A DNA stretch of 6,900 nt from Synergistaceae bacterium (GTDB lineage: Bacteria > Synergistota > Synergistia > Synergistales > Aminobacteriaceae). Of this stretch, positions 1-6,498 are shown in pieces. The DNA lies in the NCBI GenBank assembly GCA_017447325.1, contig JAFSNU010000208.1, forward strand, positions 1 through 6,900, read 5' to 3'. Under the pieces are notes generated by a model. The model worked only from the letters and a program-made list of their open reading frames with translations, was not told the origin of the DNA and ran no database searches. Positions within the stretch are counted from its first letter, which is position 1. Each line of letters opens with the position of its first letter. The position numbers and the translations under genes are program-made.

Positions 1-427
1 CAAACGCCGGATAAACTTTGCCCAACGCTTCAATAAGTCCCATCATCAAGCCCGACGCAACGATTGCCGGCAAGATCGGCACGAACACGTCGCCTAACGC
101 TTTAAGCATTCTCTTCCATATGGGCTGCTGTGCCGCTGCCGCAGCCTTAACGTCATCTTTCGTCGCTTCAGTCATTCCAGTAACGCTTAAAAATTCAGCG
201 TACACTTTATTGACAGTTCCAGTGCCGATTATGAGCTGCAGCTGACCGTTGTTCTCGAACATGCCTTTTACGCCCTCGACATTTTCGAGAACTTTCTTGT
301 TAATCTTGCCGTTATCTTTAATAACGAGCCTTAAACGCGTTGCGCAGTGCGCTGCCTGAGCGATATTGTCGCGCCCTCCGATATTCGCGACGATCTCCTC
401 GGCGCACTTGCGGTAATTCAGAGCCAT
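1..427 (-). CDS. PTS sugar transporter EIIBC component, sucrose/trehalose type (N-terminal part, cut by window edge)
   Basis: The gene starts at ATG 427 and runs off the left edge, leaving 142 readable residues. Residues 1-85 are an EIIB domain of the glucose superfamily. The phosphorylated cysteine is Cys28 in the motif AAHCATRLRL, and the segments VKGMFENNGQ (53-62) and IIGTGTVNKVY (66-76) are typical of the EIIB fold. An alanine-rich linker (about 93-101) leads into the first membrane segment of the EIIC permease (VFVPILPAIVASGLMMGLIE, 114-133). The family takes up a disaccharide and phosphorylates it, passing phosphate from EIIA through Cys28. The HCATRLR form with the GTGTVNKVY ending fits the sucrose/trehalose branch; which sugar is inferred only weakly. 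A strong Shine-Dalgarno TGGAGG (440-435) sits 7 nt before the ATG. The coding DNA is visibly richer in G+C (30 of the first 60 bases) than the rest of the window, as would suit a highly expressed gene. Confidence 0.9.
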   Translation of the reverse strand, partial: MALNYRKCAEEIVANIGGRDNIAQAAHCATRLRLVIKDNGKINKKVLENVEGVKGMFENNGQLQLIIGTGTVNKVYAEFLSVTGMTEATKDDVKAAAAAQQPIWKRMLKALGDVFVPILPAIVASGLMMGLIEALGKVYPAF

Positions 428-485
428 GATAAAACCTCCAGTTATATATTAATTTTAATTTCTTAAAATCTCCAGCTTACTTGCC

Positions 486-509
486 AGCTATTAATAATAT
501 TAATAAGCT
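486..509. promoter_or_regulatory. Imperfect inverted repeat, possible operator of the PTS gene
   Basis: AGCTATTAATA (486-496) and TATTAATAAGCT (498-509) are reverse complements apart from one extra T/A, arranged around a single central base. The repeat would overlap the transcription start of the candidate promoter just upstream, a usual place for a repressor to bind. PTS sugar genes are commonly controlled by LacI- or GntR-type repressors, but no regulator gene is visible here and the repeat matches no operator I can name. Confidence 0.3.
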
Positions 510-510
510 C

Positions 511-539
511 AATATAAAAATCTCGAAGTTCTTGATTAA
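511..539 (-). promoter_or_regulatory. Candidate sigma-70-type promoter for the PTS gene
   Basis: On the minus strand TTAATC (539-534) and TATATT (516-511) are separated by exactly 17 nt. The -10 matches consensus at 5 of 6 positions; the -35 is poor. Transcription would begin near 504, giving a leader of roughly 75 nt before the ATG at 427. The region is so A+T-rich that chance matches are expected, so this is only a candidate. Its placement directly before an inverted repeat supports it modestly. Confidence 0.3.
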
Positions 540-578
540 AAATTATTAAAAATTTTATAACTCTGCTGCCCCGCCGGC

Positions 579-1442
579 TTAAACTAATTTTAAATCTTCA
601 AACGCCCTTGCTATTCCGTCGTCTTCAACAGCCGGACAAATTTTATTAACAAGCTTTTTCAGTCCCTCAGCTCCGCTCTCCATGCAGACGCTTGTCCCGA
701 CCTCGCGCATCATTTCCAGATCATTCATGCTGTCGCCGAAGCCGAAAGAATTTTCAAGCTCAACATTAAATTTTTCCCGAATTAATTTAACGCCCGTGCC
801 CTTATTAAACTTGCGGTTAATAAGCTCGCAATTAATACAGTTAAGTCCGGGCGGCGTCTCGTGAATTACGAAATTAAAATCATTTTCAAGCAAAGCTCTT
901 GCCTCGTCAAGCTGCGACTCTTTATTGCACATCACGACGATTTTATGAATTAAACTCCCGTCGTACTCCGACATCGGCCTAATCTTTAAATTAGTTGAAA
1001 GAATTTTGCGCCAGCGTTCTATCTCACTATTGCCCTTTGGCTGATCTTTCAAAAATTCGTCTAAATTCTCGTCGCCCCATGAGCCGCTCACGCCCTCGAG
1101 CGTGCAGAAAACTCCGTGACGATGCAGTACTTCAAGCGCAGTGTCGCGCTGCTGATTTGTCATCGGCAGATTATATAAAATTTCATTATAATATTTCAAT
1201 GACGCTTCTTGAACTTCATGATCAACGCTCTTTAACGCAACATAGCCGCCCGCGCTCGCGATCATTCCGTCAAAATTATATTTTAATAAAGGCATCAGCA
1301 TGTCAGGATTGCGCCCCGTGCATAAAAATACTTTATTGCCCTTTGCCTGTGATCTTTTAATCGCGTTAAGCGCACTGTCCGGCGGAGTGTTCTCGCCAGG
1401 CTGCGTAAGAGTGCCGTCAACATCTAAAAATATTAATTTCAA
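579..1442 (-). CDS. Cof-type HAD-superfamily hydrolase (sugar-phosphate phosphatase family)
   Basis: A 287-residue protein with all HAD phosphatase motifs. Motif I is DVDGT with nucleophile Asp7 and acid/base Asp9. Motif II is the Thr42 of CTGR (41-44). Motif III is Lys214 in NKGTG. Motif IV is GDSMND (236-241). The ASAGGYV segment (62-68) and the long insert of about 85-200 between motifs II and III are typical of the C2-capped Cof/IIB class, and the length is normal for it. These are cytoplasmic magnesium-dependent phosphatases acting on sugar phosphates, nucleotides or flavin precursors; the substrate cannot be told. The start is TTG at 1442, placed so that motif I falls at residue 7 as usual, with a GGGGG ribosome site 7 nt upstream. 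It stands apart from the lux-like operon behind a terminator. It may be transcribed from its own promoter, and no clear terminator separates it from the PTS gene downstream. Confidence 0.9.
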   Translation of the reverse strand: MKLIFLDVDGTLTQPGENTPPDSALNAIKRSQAKGNKVFLCTGRNPDMLMPLLKYNFDGMIASAGGYVALKSVDHEVQEASLKYYNEILYNLPMTNQQRDTALEVLHRHGVFCTLEGVSGSWGDENLDEFLKDQPKGNSEIERWRKILSTNLKIRPMSEYDGSLIHKIVVMCNKESQLDEARALLENDFNFVIHETPPGLNCINCELINRKFNKGTGVKLIREKFNVELENSFGFGDSMNDLEMMREVGTSVCMESGAEGLKKLVNKICPAVEDDGIARAFEDLKLV

Positions 1443-1449
1443 AATGCTG

Positions 1450-1454
1450 CCCCC
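1450..1454 (-). promoter_or_regulatory. Ribosome binding site supporting a TTG start
   Basis: GGGGG on the minus strand lies 7 nt upstream of the TTG at 1442. There is no ATG or GTG nearby in frame, so this site decides the start of the HAD phosphatase. Confidence 0.5.
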
Positions 1455-1481
1455 AAAATTTAAATTAATTTATTTAATTAA

Positions 1482-1492
1482 ATTATATTATA
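1482..1492 (-). promoter_or_regulatory. Candidate -10 region for the HAD phosphatase gene
   Basis: The minus strand reads TATAATATAAT, two overlapping perfect -10 hexamers, about 40 nt before the TTG start. The best -35 match, TTGTCA (1513-1508), lies in the 3' arm of the preceding terminator, at 15 or 20 nt spacing rather than 17. The spacing is poor, so the promoter is tentative. Confidence 0.3.
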
Positions 1493-1530
1493 AATAATAA
1501 AACGGCTTGACAAAATAATTTATCAAGCCG
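1491..1530 (-). terminator. Rho-independent terminator of the ACP-ligase-LuxE-LuxC operon
   Basis: A perfect 8-bp stem, CGGCTTGA (1530-1523 read on the minus strand) pairing with TCAAGCCG (1510-1503), encloses a 12-nt A+T-rich loop. It is followed at once by TTTTATTATTTA (1502-1491). It begins 28 nt past the luxC-like stop codon, so it closes the operon. The other strand also has a T-rich tail after the hairpin, so it could work in both directions, although no plus-strand gene needs it. Confidence 0.85.
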
Positions 1531-1558
1531 CGAATTTTTAATTTTAAAATTAAAATTA

Positions 1559-2788
1559 TTAATCAAAACTTATTATGCGCGTTAAAGCCGCAAATAAATT
1601 ATAGCCGTCCCAAATTAAATCAAAGTCCATCGTCTTTCCAAATTTCACTATTCTATCAACGCCTTTCAGCCCGCTCATAATTAAATCTTTTAACTCTTGC
1701 ACATCATCGCTTAAATATGCGAGCGTCTGACATTTTTTATTATCTAATAAATTTTTAATCTCTAAAATATTTTCTTTAACTTCATACTCAAAAAAATATC
1801 CCGAATTATCTTTATAATTCATCAAGTCAAGCTCAAGTTCTTTAACTTCAGCGCGCATAATTAAATTATCTTCAAATCCATTTTCTAATTTTACATTAAG
1901 CTTGTCAGCCGCAAGAATATAAAAGCTCGTCAATTTATTTACGGCTTGAATATCCTGAAAATTATATTTATTTTTCACAAGCTCATGCTCAAGCCGCCAA
2001 AATTCTTTCTTAGCTTCATTAATTTTATTTCCCGTCCAGATTACAGCTCTCGGACTTGTGCAGGCGTTTTGATCGCTGAAAAACGTATCGTTATAAAAAT
2101 CCTGTGCTGCTTTACGCTTTAAATTTAAATCTAAATTTAAATAATAATTGCTGTTAATTAACGCAATCGAATATCTGTCAGCAAAAGTTACCTCTCCGGC
2201 CCAGGCGTTAAGCGGCGATTTTCTAATCTCGCTTATCGTATTATCTCCGCCCCATATCACCCGCATGTCGCACAAGCCCGTTAATAAATCATTAACTTCT
2301 TTATCGCGCTCATACTTTATTAAATAAATATAATCTTTTAAAGCTTTATATCTTTCATCACTTAAAACTTTATTTAAAGCTTCAACAATTAAATTTACCT
2401 GCGCAAAATCTTTAGACGGCACTTTAACTATATTTGCATTGCCTGTTAATAATCCGCTTGCGAGCGAGAAAGCGAAGTTTACAGGCACGTTCGACGGCGC
2501 GACGTGAAATACAACGCCCTTGCCTAAGCTCAAATTATTTTTATCATAAAATCTTTCTTTAAGCTTCAGGCTCGAGCTCTTTCTAATCCAGAAAGCGAAA
2601 GTAACAACGTCCGAATAATTTTTCGCCTCGCGATTTAAAATTAAACTTTGCGACAAGTCATTTAAAAAATTAATAATTTCATCATTAAACGGCTCTTTCG
2701 CAAAAATTTTATTTATATTAACTAAGCTCTCAGCATTGCCAGTTAAAAATTTTATTTTATTTAAATTATCATTTAAAGCTTGCTGCAT
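1559..2788 (-). CDS. LuxC-like acyl reductase (acyl-CoA/acyl-protein reductase family)
   Basis: A 409-residue protein of the LuxC family, which is distantly related to aldehyde dehydrogenases. The family uses NADPH to reduce an activated acyl group to an aldehyde through an acyl-cysteine intermediate. The nucleotide-binding part is seen in GKGVVFHVAPSNVPVNFAFS (89-108) and GNANIVKVPSK (116-126). WGGDN (179-183) follows, and the catalytic cysteine is Cys243 in SDQNACTSPRAV. The C-terminal VDRIVKFGKTMDFDLIWDGY (377-396) is also characteristic. It is shorter than luminous-bacterium LuxC (about 480) but normal for non-luminous relatives. No signal peptide or membrane segment is seen; it should be cytoplasmic. 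Its ATG lies 20 bp inside the upstream LuxE-like gene. The only purine-rich ribosome site (GGGG) is 14 nt away, so translation is probably coupled. It is the last gene of the operon. The substrate is unknown; the neighbouring carrier protein suggests acyl-ACP or acyl-LuxE rather than free acyl-CoA. Confidence 0.9.
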   Translation of the reverse strand: MQQALNDNLNKIKFLTGNAESLVNINKIFAKEPFNDEIINFLNDLSQSLILNREAKNYSDVVTFAFWIRKSSSLKLKERFYDKNNLSLGKGVVFHVAPSNVPVNFAFSLASGLLTGNANIVKVPSKDFAQVNLIVEALNKVLSDERYKALKDYIYLIKYERDKEVNDLLTGLCDMRVIWGGDNTISEIRKSPLNAWAGEVTFADRYSIALINSNYYLNLDLNLKRKAAQDFYNDTFFSDQNACTSPRAVIWTGNKINEAKKEFWRLEHELVKNKYNFQDIQAVNKLTSFYILAADKLNVKLENGFEDNLIMRAEVKELELDLMNYKDNSGYFFEYEVKENILEIKNLLDNKKCQTLAYLSDDVQELKDLIMSGLKGVDRIVKFGKTMDFDLIWDGYNLFAALTRIISFD

Positions 2789-3857
2789 AAGTATCGCTGC
2801 ATCCCCTTATCTCGGCCTTTTGCATCCTGCCCAAAACTTTAAAATATTTTCCCATTCTCCCGCACGGACAGTCATCTTCGCCTAATAAAATTCCCTCGTC
2901 CTCAGTTAATAAAGAATGCCCAGGGTAAGACTCCGGTATCGACGACAAGACTTGAATAATTCCTTTCTCTCCTATCGCACACTCTTTAAAGTCAAAAGCT
3001 CTTCTTATTATAATATCCGAGAAATTGCTCGCGTGTAAATGCCCGCACTCGCACTCCATATAGACGCTGCCCGTCTGCTCGACCATGCCGTAATAATTAT
3101 GAACGCTCTTAATCCCGCAGACATCTTCAAGCCTTTTATTAAACTCCTCAGGGCTCACGGCCTCGTTTAATAATTTCTTCCAGCCGCCGCCGTGAATTAA
3201 AATTCCATTGCTTAAATCTAATTTTAAATTATTATTCTTTAACGCTTTATAAAAATGCTGCCAGATCATAAACGTAAAGCCAAATAATAAAATTTTTTTG
3301 TCTCTAAACTTATCTAAAAATTCTCGTATAGCTTCAAGATTTAAATTCATCTCGTCATCGAGCGCGTAAATGCTTTTTGCTCCGAATATCGCAAAGCCCA
3401 AAATCCCCGCGCCCCGGGCCGAGAACATCAATCTATTTTTAATAACAGACGGGCAGTCAATAATTATCATCGGCATCCGTCCCGAGCCCGTGAAGCTTGA
3501 GACTATTTTCACAAGCGCCTTTTGCTGATTAGAAGCCGTGAGCTTGTCCAAAAATATTTTCGACACAGCCTGACCTGTCGTCCCTGAAGACGTCATAGTT
3601 TTAAAAATATTTTCATCAGCGACGCTCTTTAAATTTAATTCTTTAAATAATCTCACAGGCAAGAACGGCAAATCTTTATAACTATTAACTTTATTAAAAT
3701 CAAAATTTACACTTTCAAGCATACGCGCGTATTCTAAACAATTATCTTTATGCAATCGCGTCAAATCCAAAAGCCTTTGCGTTAATAATTTATTTTTCTC
3801 AAGCTTATTAAGCCCGTAAGGCTGCTCTAAATTTAAAAATTCTTCAAAACTCAACAT
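2769..3857 (-). CDS. LuxE-like acyl-protein synthetase / acyl transferase
   Basis: A 362-residue member of the LuxE family, related to PaaK-type ligases. In luminous bacteria LuxE activates a fatty acid with ATP, holds it on a cysteine near its C-terminus, and hands it to LuxC. Visible here are the phosphate loop TSSGTTG (89-95), HGGGWK (222-227), the adenylate-site YYGMVEQTGS (255-264) and VLGR (341-344). Cys353 in IRGCSDTY, ten residues from the end, matches the place of the LuxE acyl-cysteine. Two CxC pairs, Cys269/271 followed by GHLH and Cys330/332 (CPCGR), may bind a metal; I infer this only from spacing. It starts 3 nt after the ligase stop codon. A GAGG site lies 8 nt before the ATG, inside the end of the ligase gene. 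It overlaps the LuxC-like gene by 20 bp, so the two are almost certainly made together. Confidence 0.9.
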   Translation of the reverse strand: MLSFEEFLNLEQPYGLNKLEKNKLLTQRLLDLTRLHKDNCLEYARMLESVNFDFNKVNSYKDLPFLPVRLFKELNLKSVADENIFKTMTSSGTTGQAVSKIFLDKLTASNQQKALVKIVSSFTGSGRMPMIIIDCPSVIKNRLMFSARGAGILGFAIFGAKSIYALDDEMNLNLEAIREFLDKFRDKKILLFGFTFMIWQHFYKALKNNNLKLDLSNGILIHGGGWKKLLNEAVSPEEFNKRLEDVCGIKSVHNYYGMVEQTGSVYMECECGHLHASNFSDIIIRRAFDFKECAIGEKGIIQVLSSIPESYPGHSLLTEDEGILLGEDDCPCGRMGKYFKVLGRMQKAEIRGCSDTYAASFK

Positions 3858-3860
3858 GCT

Positions 3861-5276
3861 TTAAGCCTCGTAATATTTCGCAAGCTCTTTAAATAAAATT
3901 TTGCCTGAATCATTTTTAGGAATTTCATCAAGCGCAATGACTTTAAAGCCAGACAAATTTATTTTGGTCTTATTAGCCGCAAATTCTCTAATTAAACTTG
4001 CCTTATCTTCATCAAGTTTTAAAATAAAAATATATAATTTATCGTCAACGCCGCCGCACGCGCATTCAATTTCAAATTCAGCTTTTATTAACCTGTCAAG
4101 CTCGTCAAGATTTATTCTATTGCCGAACATTTTTAAAAATCTCTTCTTGCGCCCGACGATAAAATAATAATTATCAGCATCGAACTGCGCCATATCGCCA
4201 GTCTCTAAAACTCCGTGACGTTCGTCGCCCTTAATTAAATCCTCGCCGCTCTCAGCATAGCCAAGCGTAACGTTCTTGCCCTCGTAAATTAATTCGCCTG
4301 TCACAAACGGCTGATTAATTCTATTTAAATTCTCGTCAACTAAATAAAATTTTCCGCCCGGGATAGCAATGCCCATCGAACCGTATTTTTCGAGCGACTT
4401 TTCAGCCGGCAGATAGCCCATCCGCGCAGTAGCCTCGCACGCGCCGTACATGACTATAAATTTTTTATTATTATTTAACGCAAATTCTGCAAATTTTTTA
4501 TGCAACTCCGGCGTCAACTTGCCTCCGGCTTGCGTCATTGTCTTTAAATCCGGCAGCTGCATTCTGCTAAAGCGCATTTTGTCCAGCATCTCGTAAGTAT
4601 AAGGCACGCCGCTTATCGAGCTTGCTTTATTTTCTTTAATAAAGCTCCAGAACTCGCGCTGCATTAAAGATTTTTCAGTCACCAGCAAGCACGCGCCTAC
4701 TAATAAATGCGAATTTATAACAGAAAGGCCGTAAGTATAATTCATGGGCAGATCAGTAACAGGCCGTTCAAGCTCATTAAGCTCTAAATAATTTGCAATC
4801 GCCTGCGCATTATCTAAAATATTTAAATAGCTTTGCCTGACAAATTTAGGGCTTCCGGTCGAGCCCGAAGTCGTTAATAATAATCCAAGCTCTTCATAAA
4901 GCTCGAACTCTTTGTCATAATTAGTTTTTAATAAACAATAATTATAAGCTTTATAAACTAACTCAAAATTTTTAAAATTATTTAACAAGCTTTCAGGCAG
5001 CCATATATACGCCGGTTTATAAGCGTCAAGCAAATTATTTAACAAATCATTATCAAGATGCTTATTTAACAAAGCCGGAACGGTCCTCGCGTTCATGCAG
5101 CCCGCATAGCCTAATATAGCTCCGGTCTCGTTGCCGCACAAAATAAAAATTAAGCAGCGTCTTTTAATTTCAGCTGCTATCTTTTCGCTCTCGTCTTTTA
5201 ACTGCGCGTAATTTAAAACAACGCCGCAATCGTCAATAATCGCGGCATTATTTTTAAAATTATTAAAATTCCACAT
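3861..5276 (-). CDS. AMP-forming acyl/aryl/amino-acid ligase (ANL superfamily), likely loads the neighbouring carrier protein
   Basis: A 471-residue adenylating enzyme with the full ANL motif set. The P-loop is TTSGSTGSPK (135-144) and the A5 motif is MYGACEAT (276-283). TGD (359-361) is followed by the hinge region GRKKRFLKMFGNRI (375-388), and the catalytic lysine is Lys459 in PKNDSGKI. The length is short compared with acyl-CoA synthetases (500-600), nearer to D-alanine- and aryl-activating stand-alone ligases, because the N-terminal domain is compact. The family makes an acyl-AMP and then a thioester. Its start codon overlaps the end of the carrier protein gene by 14 bp, so the expected acceptor is that protein's phosphopantetheine arm; this partner is inferred from context. 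The ribosome site is weak (AGAAG), in line with coupling. The substrate (fatty, hydroxy, amino or aromatic acid) cannot be read from the sequence. A DltA-like role is possible, but no dltB or dltD is nearby. Confidence 0.88.
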   Translation of the reverse strand: MWNFNNFKNNAAIIDDCGVVLNYAQLKDESEKIAAEIKRRCLIFILCGNETGAILGYAGCMNARTVPALLNKHLDNDLLNNLLDAYKPAYIWLPESLLNNFKNFELVYKAYNYCLLKTNYDKEFELYEELGLLLTTSGSTGSPKFVRQSYLNILDNAQAIANYLELNELERPVTDLPMNYTYGLSVINSHLLVGACLLVTEKSLMQREFWSFIKENKASSISGVPYTYEMLDKMRFSRMQLPDLKTMTQAGGKLTPELHKKFAEFALNNNKKFIVMYGACEATARMGYLPAEKSLEKYGSMGIAIPGGKFYLVDENLNRINQPFVTGELIYEGKNVTLGYAESGEDLIKGDERHGVLETGDMAQFDADNYYFIVGRKKRFLKMFGNRINLDELDRLIKAEFEIECACGGVDDKLYIFILKLDEDKASLIREFAANKTKINLSGFKVIALDEIPKNDSGKILFKELAKYYEA

Positions 5277-5511
5277 CGTACTTCTGCGATAAAATTTCTT
5301 TTCCGTGCTCGTACGAGCTTAAATCAATAATATCGTCAGTTTCCATCATAATATCAAAAGCCTCTTCGATTGCCGCGATCAAACGCATATGGCCGACAGA
5401 ATCCCACGCCTCGATGTCCTGATACTTTAAGCCGGCTAATTTATCCGGCTGCGTCTCCAGCGACTCGCAAAACGCGTTATTATACTTCTCAAGATTTTCA
5501 AGATTTGCCAT
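5263..5511 (-). CDS. Acyl carrier protein (dedicated, first gene of the operon)
   Basis: An 82-residue acidic protein of carrier-protein size. The phosphopantetheine attachment site is Ser38 in AWDSVGHM, a variant of the usual DSL found in specialised carrier proteins rather than in the fatty-acid-synthesis ACP. It is followed by the expected helix (RLIAAIEEAFDI) and acidic METDDIIDL. I place the start at ATG 5511, because AAAGGA (5526-5521) is 9 nt upstream. A TTG two codons earlier (5517) would be only 3 nt from that site, too close. It carries the acyl group as a thioester for the ligase, LuxE-like and LuxC-like proteins encoded directly downstream. Its last codons overlap the ligase start by 14 bp. 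A D-alanyl-carrier-like (DltC) origin cannot be excluded. Confidence 0.88.
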   Translation of the reverse strand: MANLENLEKYNNAFCESLETQPDKLAGLKYQDIEAWDSVGHMRLIAAIEEAFDIMMETDDIIDLSSYEHGKEILSQKYDVEF

Positions 5512-5520
5512 TTTCAAAAG

Positions 5521-5526
5521 TCCTTT
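5521..5526 (-). promoter_or_regulatory. Ribosome binding site of the carrier protein gene
   Basis: AAAGGA on the minus strand is 9 nt from ATG 5511 and only 3 nt from TTG 5517, so it selects the ATG as the start. Confidence 0.6.
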
Positions 5527-5569
5527 CGTGAATAAAATAAAATTAAATTTAAATTTTAAAATTTCTAAA

Positions 5570-5575
5570 ATTATA
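5570..5575 (-). promoter_or_regulatory. Candidate -10 element of the ACP-ligase-LuxE-LuxC operon
   Basis: A perfect TATAAT on the minus strand, in the 93-nt gap between the broken Rpn gene and the carrier protein gene, would give a leader of about 50 nt. No good -35 lies 16-18 nt upstream and the whole gap is A+T-rich, so this is only a candidate. The operon needs a promoter here unless it is read through from the transketolase side. Confidence 0.3.
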
Positions 5576-5604
5576 ATTCATAGAGCCTAAAAATTTTTAT
5601 AATT

Positions 5605-6479
5605 TTAAAGCGATTTTAACTCCTCGAGCGATAAGCCGGTGTATCTAAGAATATCCGAAATATTAGCTCCGCCTAATAACATACTTTTAGCAACTTTAAT
5701 AATGCCTCGTTCTTCTCCCTCCTGAAGTCCCTGCTCTTTGCCTTCATTAAACGATTTAATGCGCTGCTTCTCGTCTCTGTCTCTCAGCCACAACGACGTC
5801 ATAATATATTCGCGCCTCCATTCTGAACTATGCCTCGCAATGCTTAATATTTCCTCAATATCTTTTACAAACTTATCGTCAGAGCTTTTGCCTAAAACTA
5901 AATTTAAAAAATTTGCTGCTCCGGTGACACGTCGTCTATAATTCCTTTGGCATTTAAAAATATGCTGGTCGAACAATCTTTAAGCTCGATGCTCTTGTCT
6001 TCGCAGCAAAAATTTTTAAACGTGTAAATATGCCGGCCTTTATTAAACAAATCAAATTTGCATATAAATATTACAAAAGCCTCCGGCATATCAGCATACA
6101 TCTTCATGCTGCCTTTCTTCATCGCTGCGTTGTCTATCGCCGCGTGATAACATCTTATGCGCTTGGGCAGATCGTCCTCGTTCACGTTCTGCATTTCAAT
6201 ATTATAAAGTCTTTTATCAGACTTTGCGTAAACGTCAAACCGCACGCTCCGCGAGTCGATATTATCGCGCATAGTCTTCTGCGTCTCGACAAATCTTATC
6301 CGGCCAATCTCAATATCCGGCAAAATTCTGCTTAATAATCCCCTGCATATTTTCGCGTTATGCATGACTTTAAAAAACATAAAGTCATTCGAAATATCAA
6401 GATTTTCCCAGCGCTGCTCCGGCGGCAGGTCAAGCTCGTTATATCTTCGCTCTAATTCTTCGTCGCTTAAATTTTCCAA
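5605..6479 (-). pseudogene. Rpn-family recombination-promoting nuclease / PDDEXK transposase-like protein, split by a frameshift
   Basis: Two overlapping frames together make one protein of about 291 residues, the normal family size. The first frame (6479-5904, 191 residues) holds the N-terminal part. It has SNDFMFFKVMHN (30-41), then the PD-(D/E)XK nuclease core with Asp82 in VRFDVYAK and Glu95-x-Gln97 in YNIEMQ, and ends at ...DDVSPEQQIF. The second frame (stop at 5605) continues with LNLVLGKSSDDKF, EWRREYIM, and a C-terminal tail (EGKEQGLQEGEERG, then ISDILRYTGLSLEELKSL) typical of these proteins. A -1 shift at a run of six T joins the halves without loss. The family comprises DNA endonucleases that promote RecA-independent recombination and often sit among accessory genes. 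The catalytic half is intact, so a truncated protein could still be made. The start is unsure: TTG 6479 has no clear ribosome site. It lies between the transketolase and the carrier protein gene in the same orientation. Confidence 0.82.
5904..5914 (-). other. Frameshift point: run of six T ending in a stop codon
   Basis: The minus strand reads AAATTTTTTAA. In the first frame the codons are ATT TTT TAA (stop). Slipping back one base gives TTT TTA and opens the downstream frame. Equally, one more T in the run would restore a single frame. Loss of a base from a seven-T run, slippage during transcription, programmed -1 frameshifting or a sequencing/assembly error would all look like this. Confidence 0.7.
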
Positions 6480-6498
6480 TTTTATTTTTAATTTTAAT

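Noticed and set aside
441..578. Terminator between the HAD phosphatase and the PTS gene
   Set aside because: The gap is A+T-rich with T runs, but I found no G+C-rich stem followed by a T tract.
995..1360. Open frame of 121 codons on the plus strand
   Set aside because: It lies wholly opposite the HAD phosphatase, whose motifs are all intact. Its translation is arginine- and serine-rich with no recognisable domain, and it has no ribosome site.
1559..5511. Bioluminescence (lux) operon
   Set aside because: No luxA, luxB or luxD is present and the order and partners differ (dedicated ACP and ANL ligase). Only the fatty-acid-reductase-like part is shared with lux.
3861..5511. D-alanylation (dlt) system from the ligase plus carrier protein pair
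   Set aside because: The pairing is similar, but dltB and dltD are missing and LuxE/LuxC follow directly, so an acyl-reduction role fits the context better.
5521..5604. Hairpin or small RNA in the A+T-rich gap before the carrier protein gene
   Set aside because: The many AAATTT-type words are self-complementary by composition alone and make no stable G+C-containing stem.
6030..6335. Open frame of 101 codons on the plus strand, opposite the nuclease gene
   Set aside because: It is a shadow of the PDDEXK core on the other strand; no family resemblance or start signal is seen.
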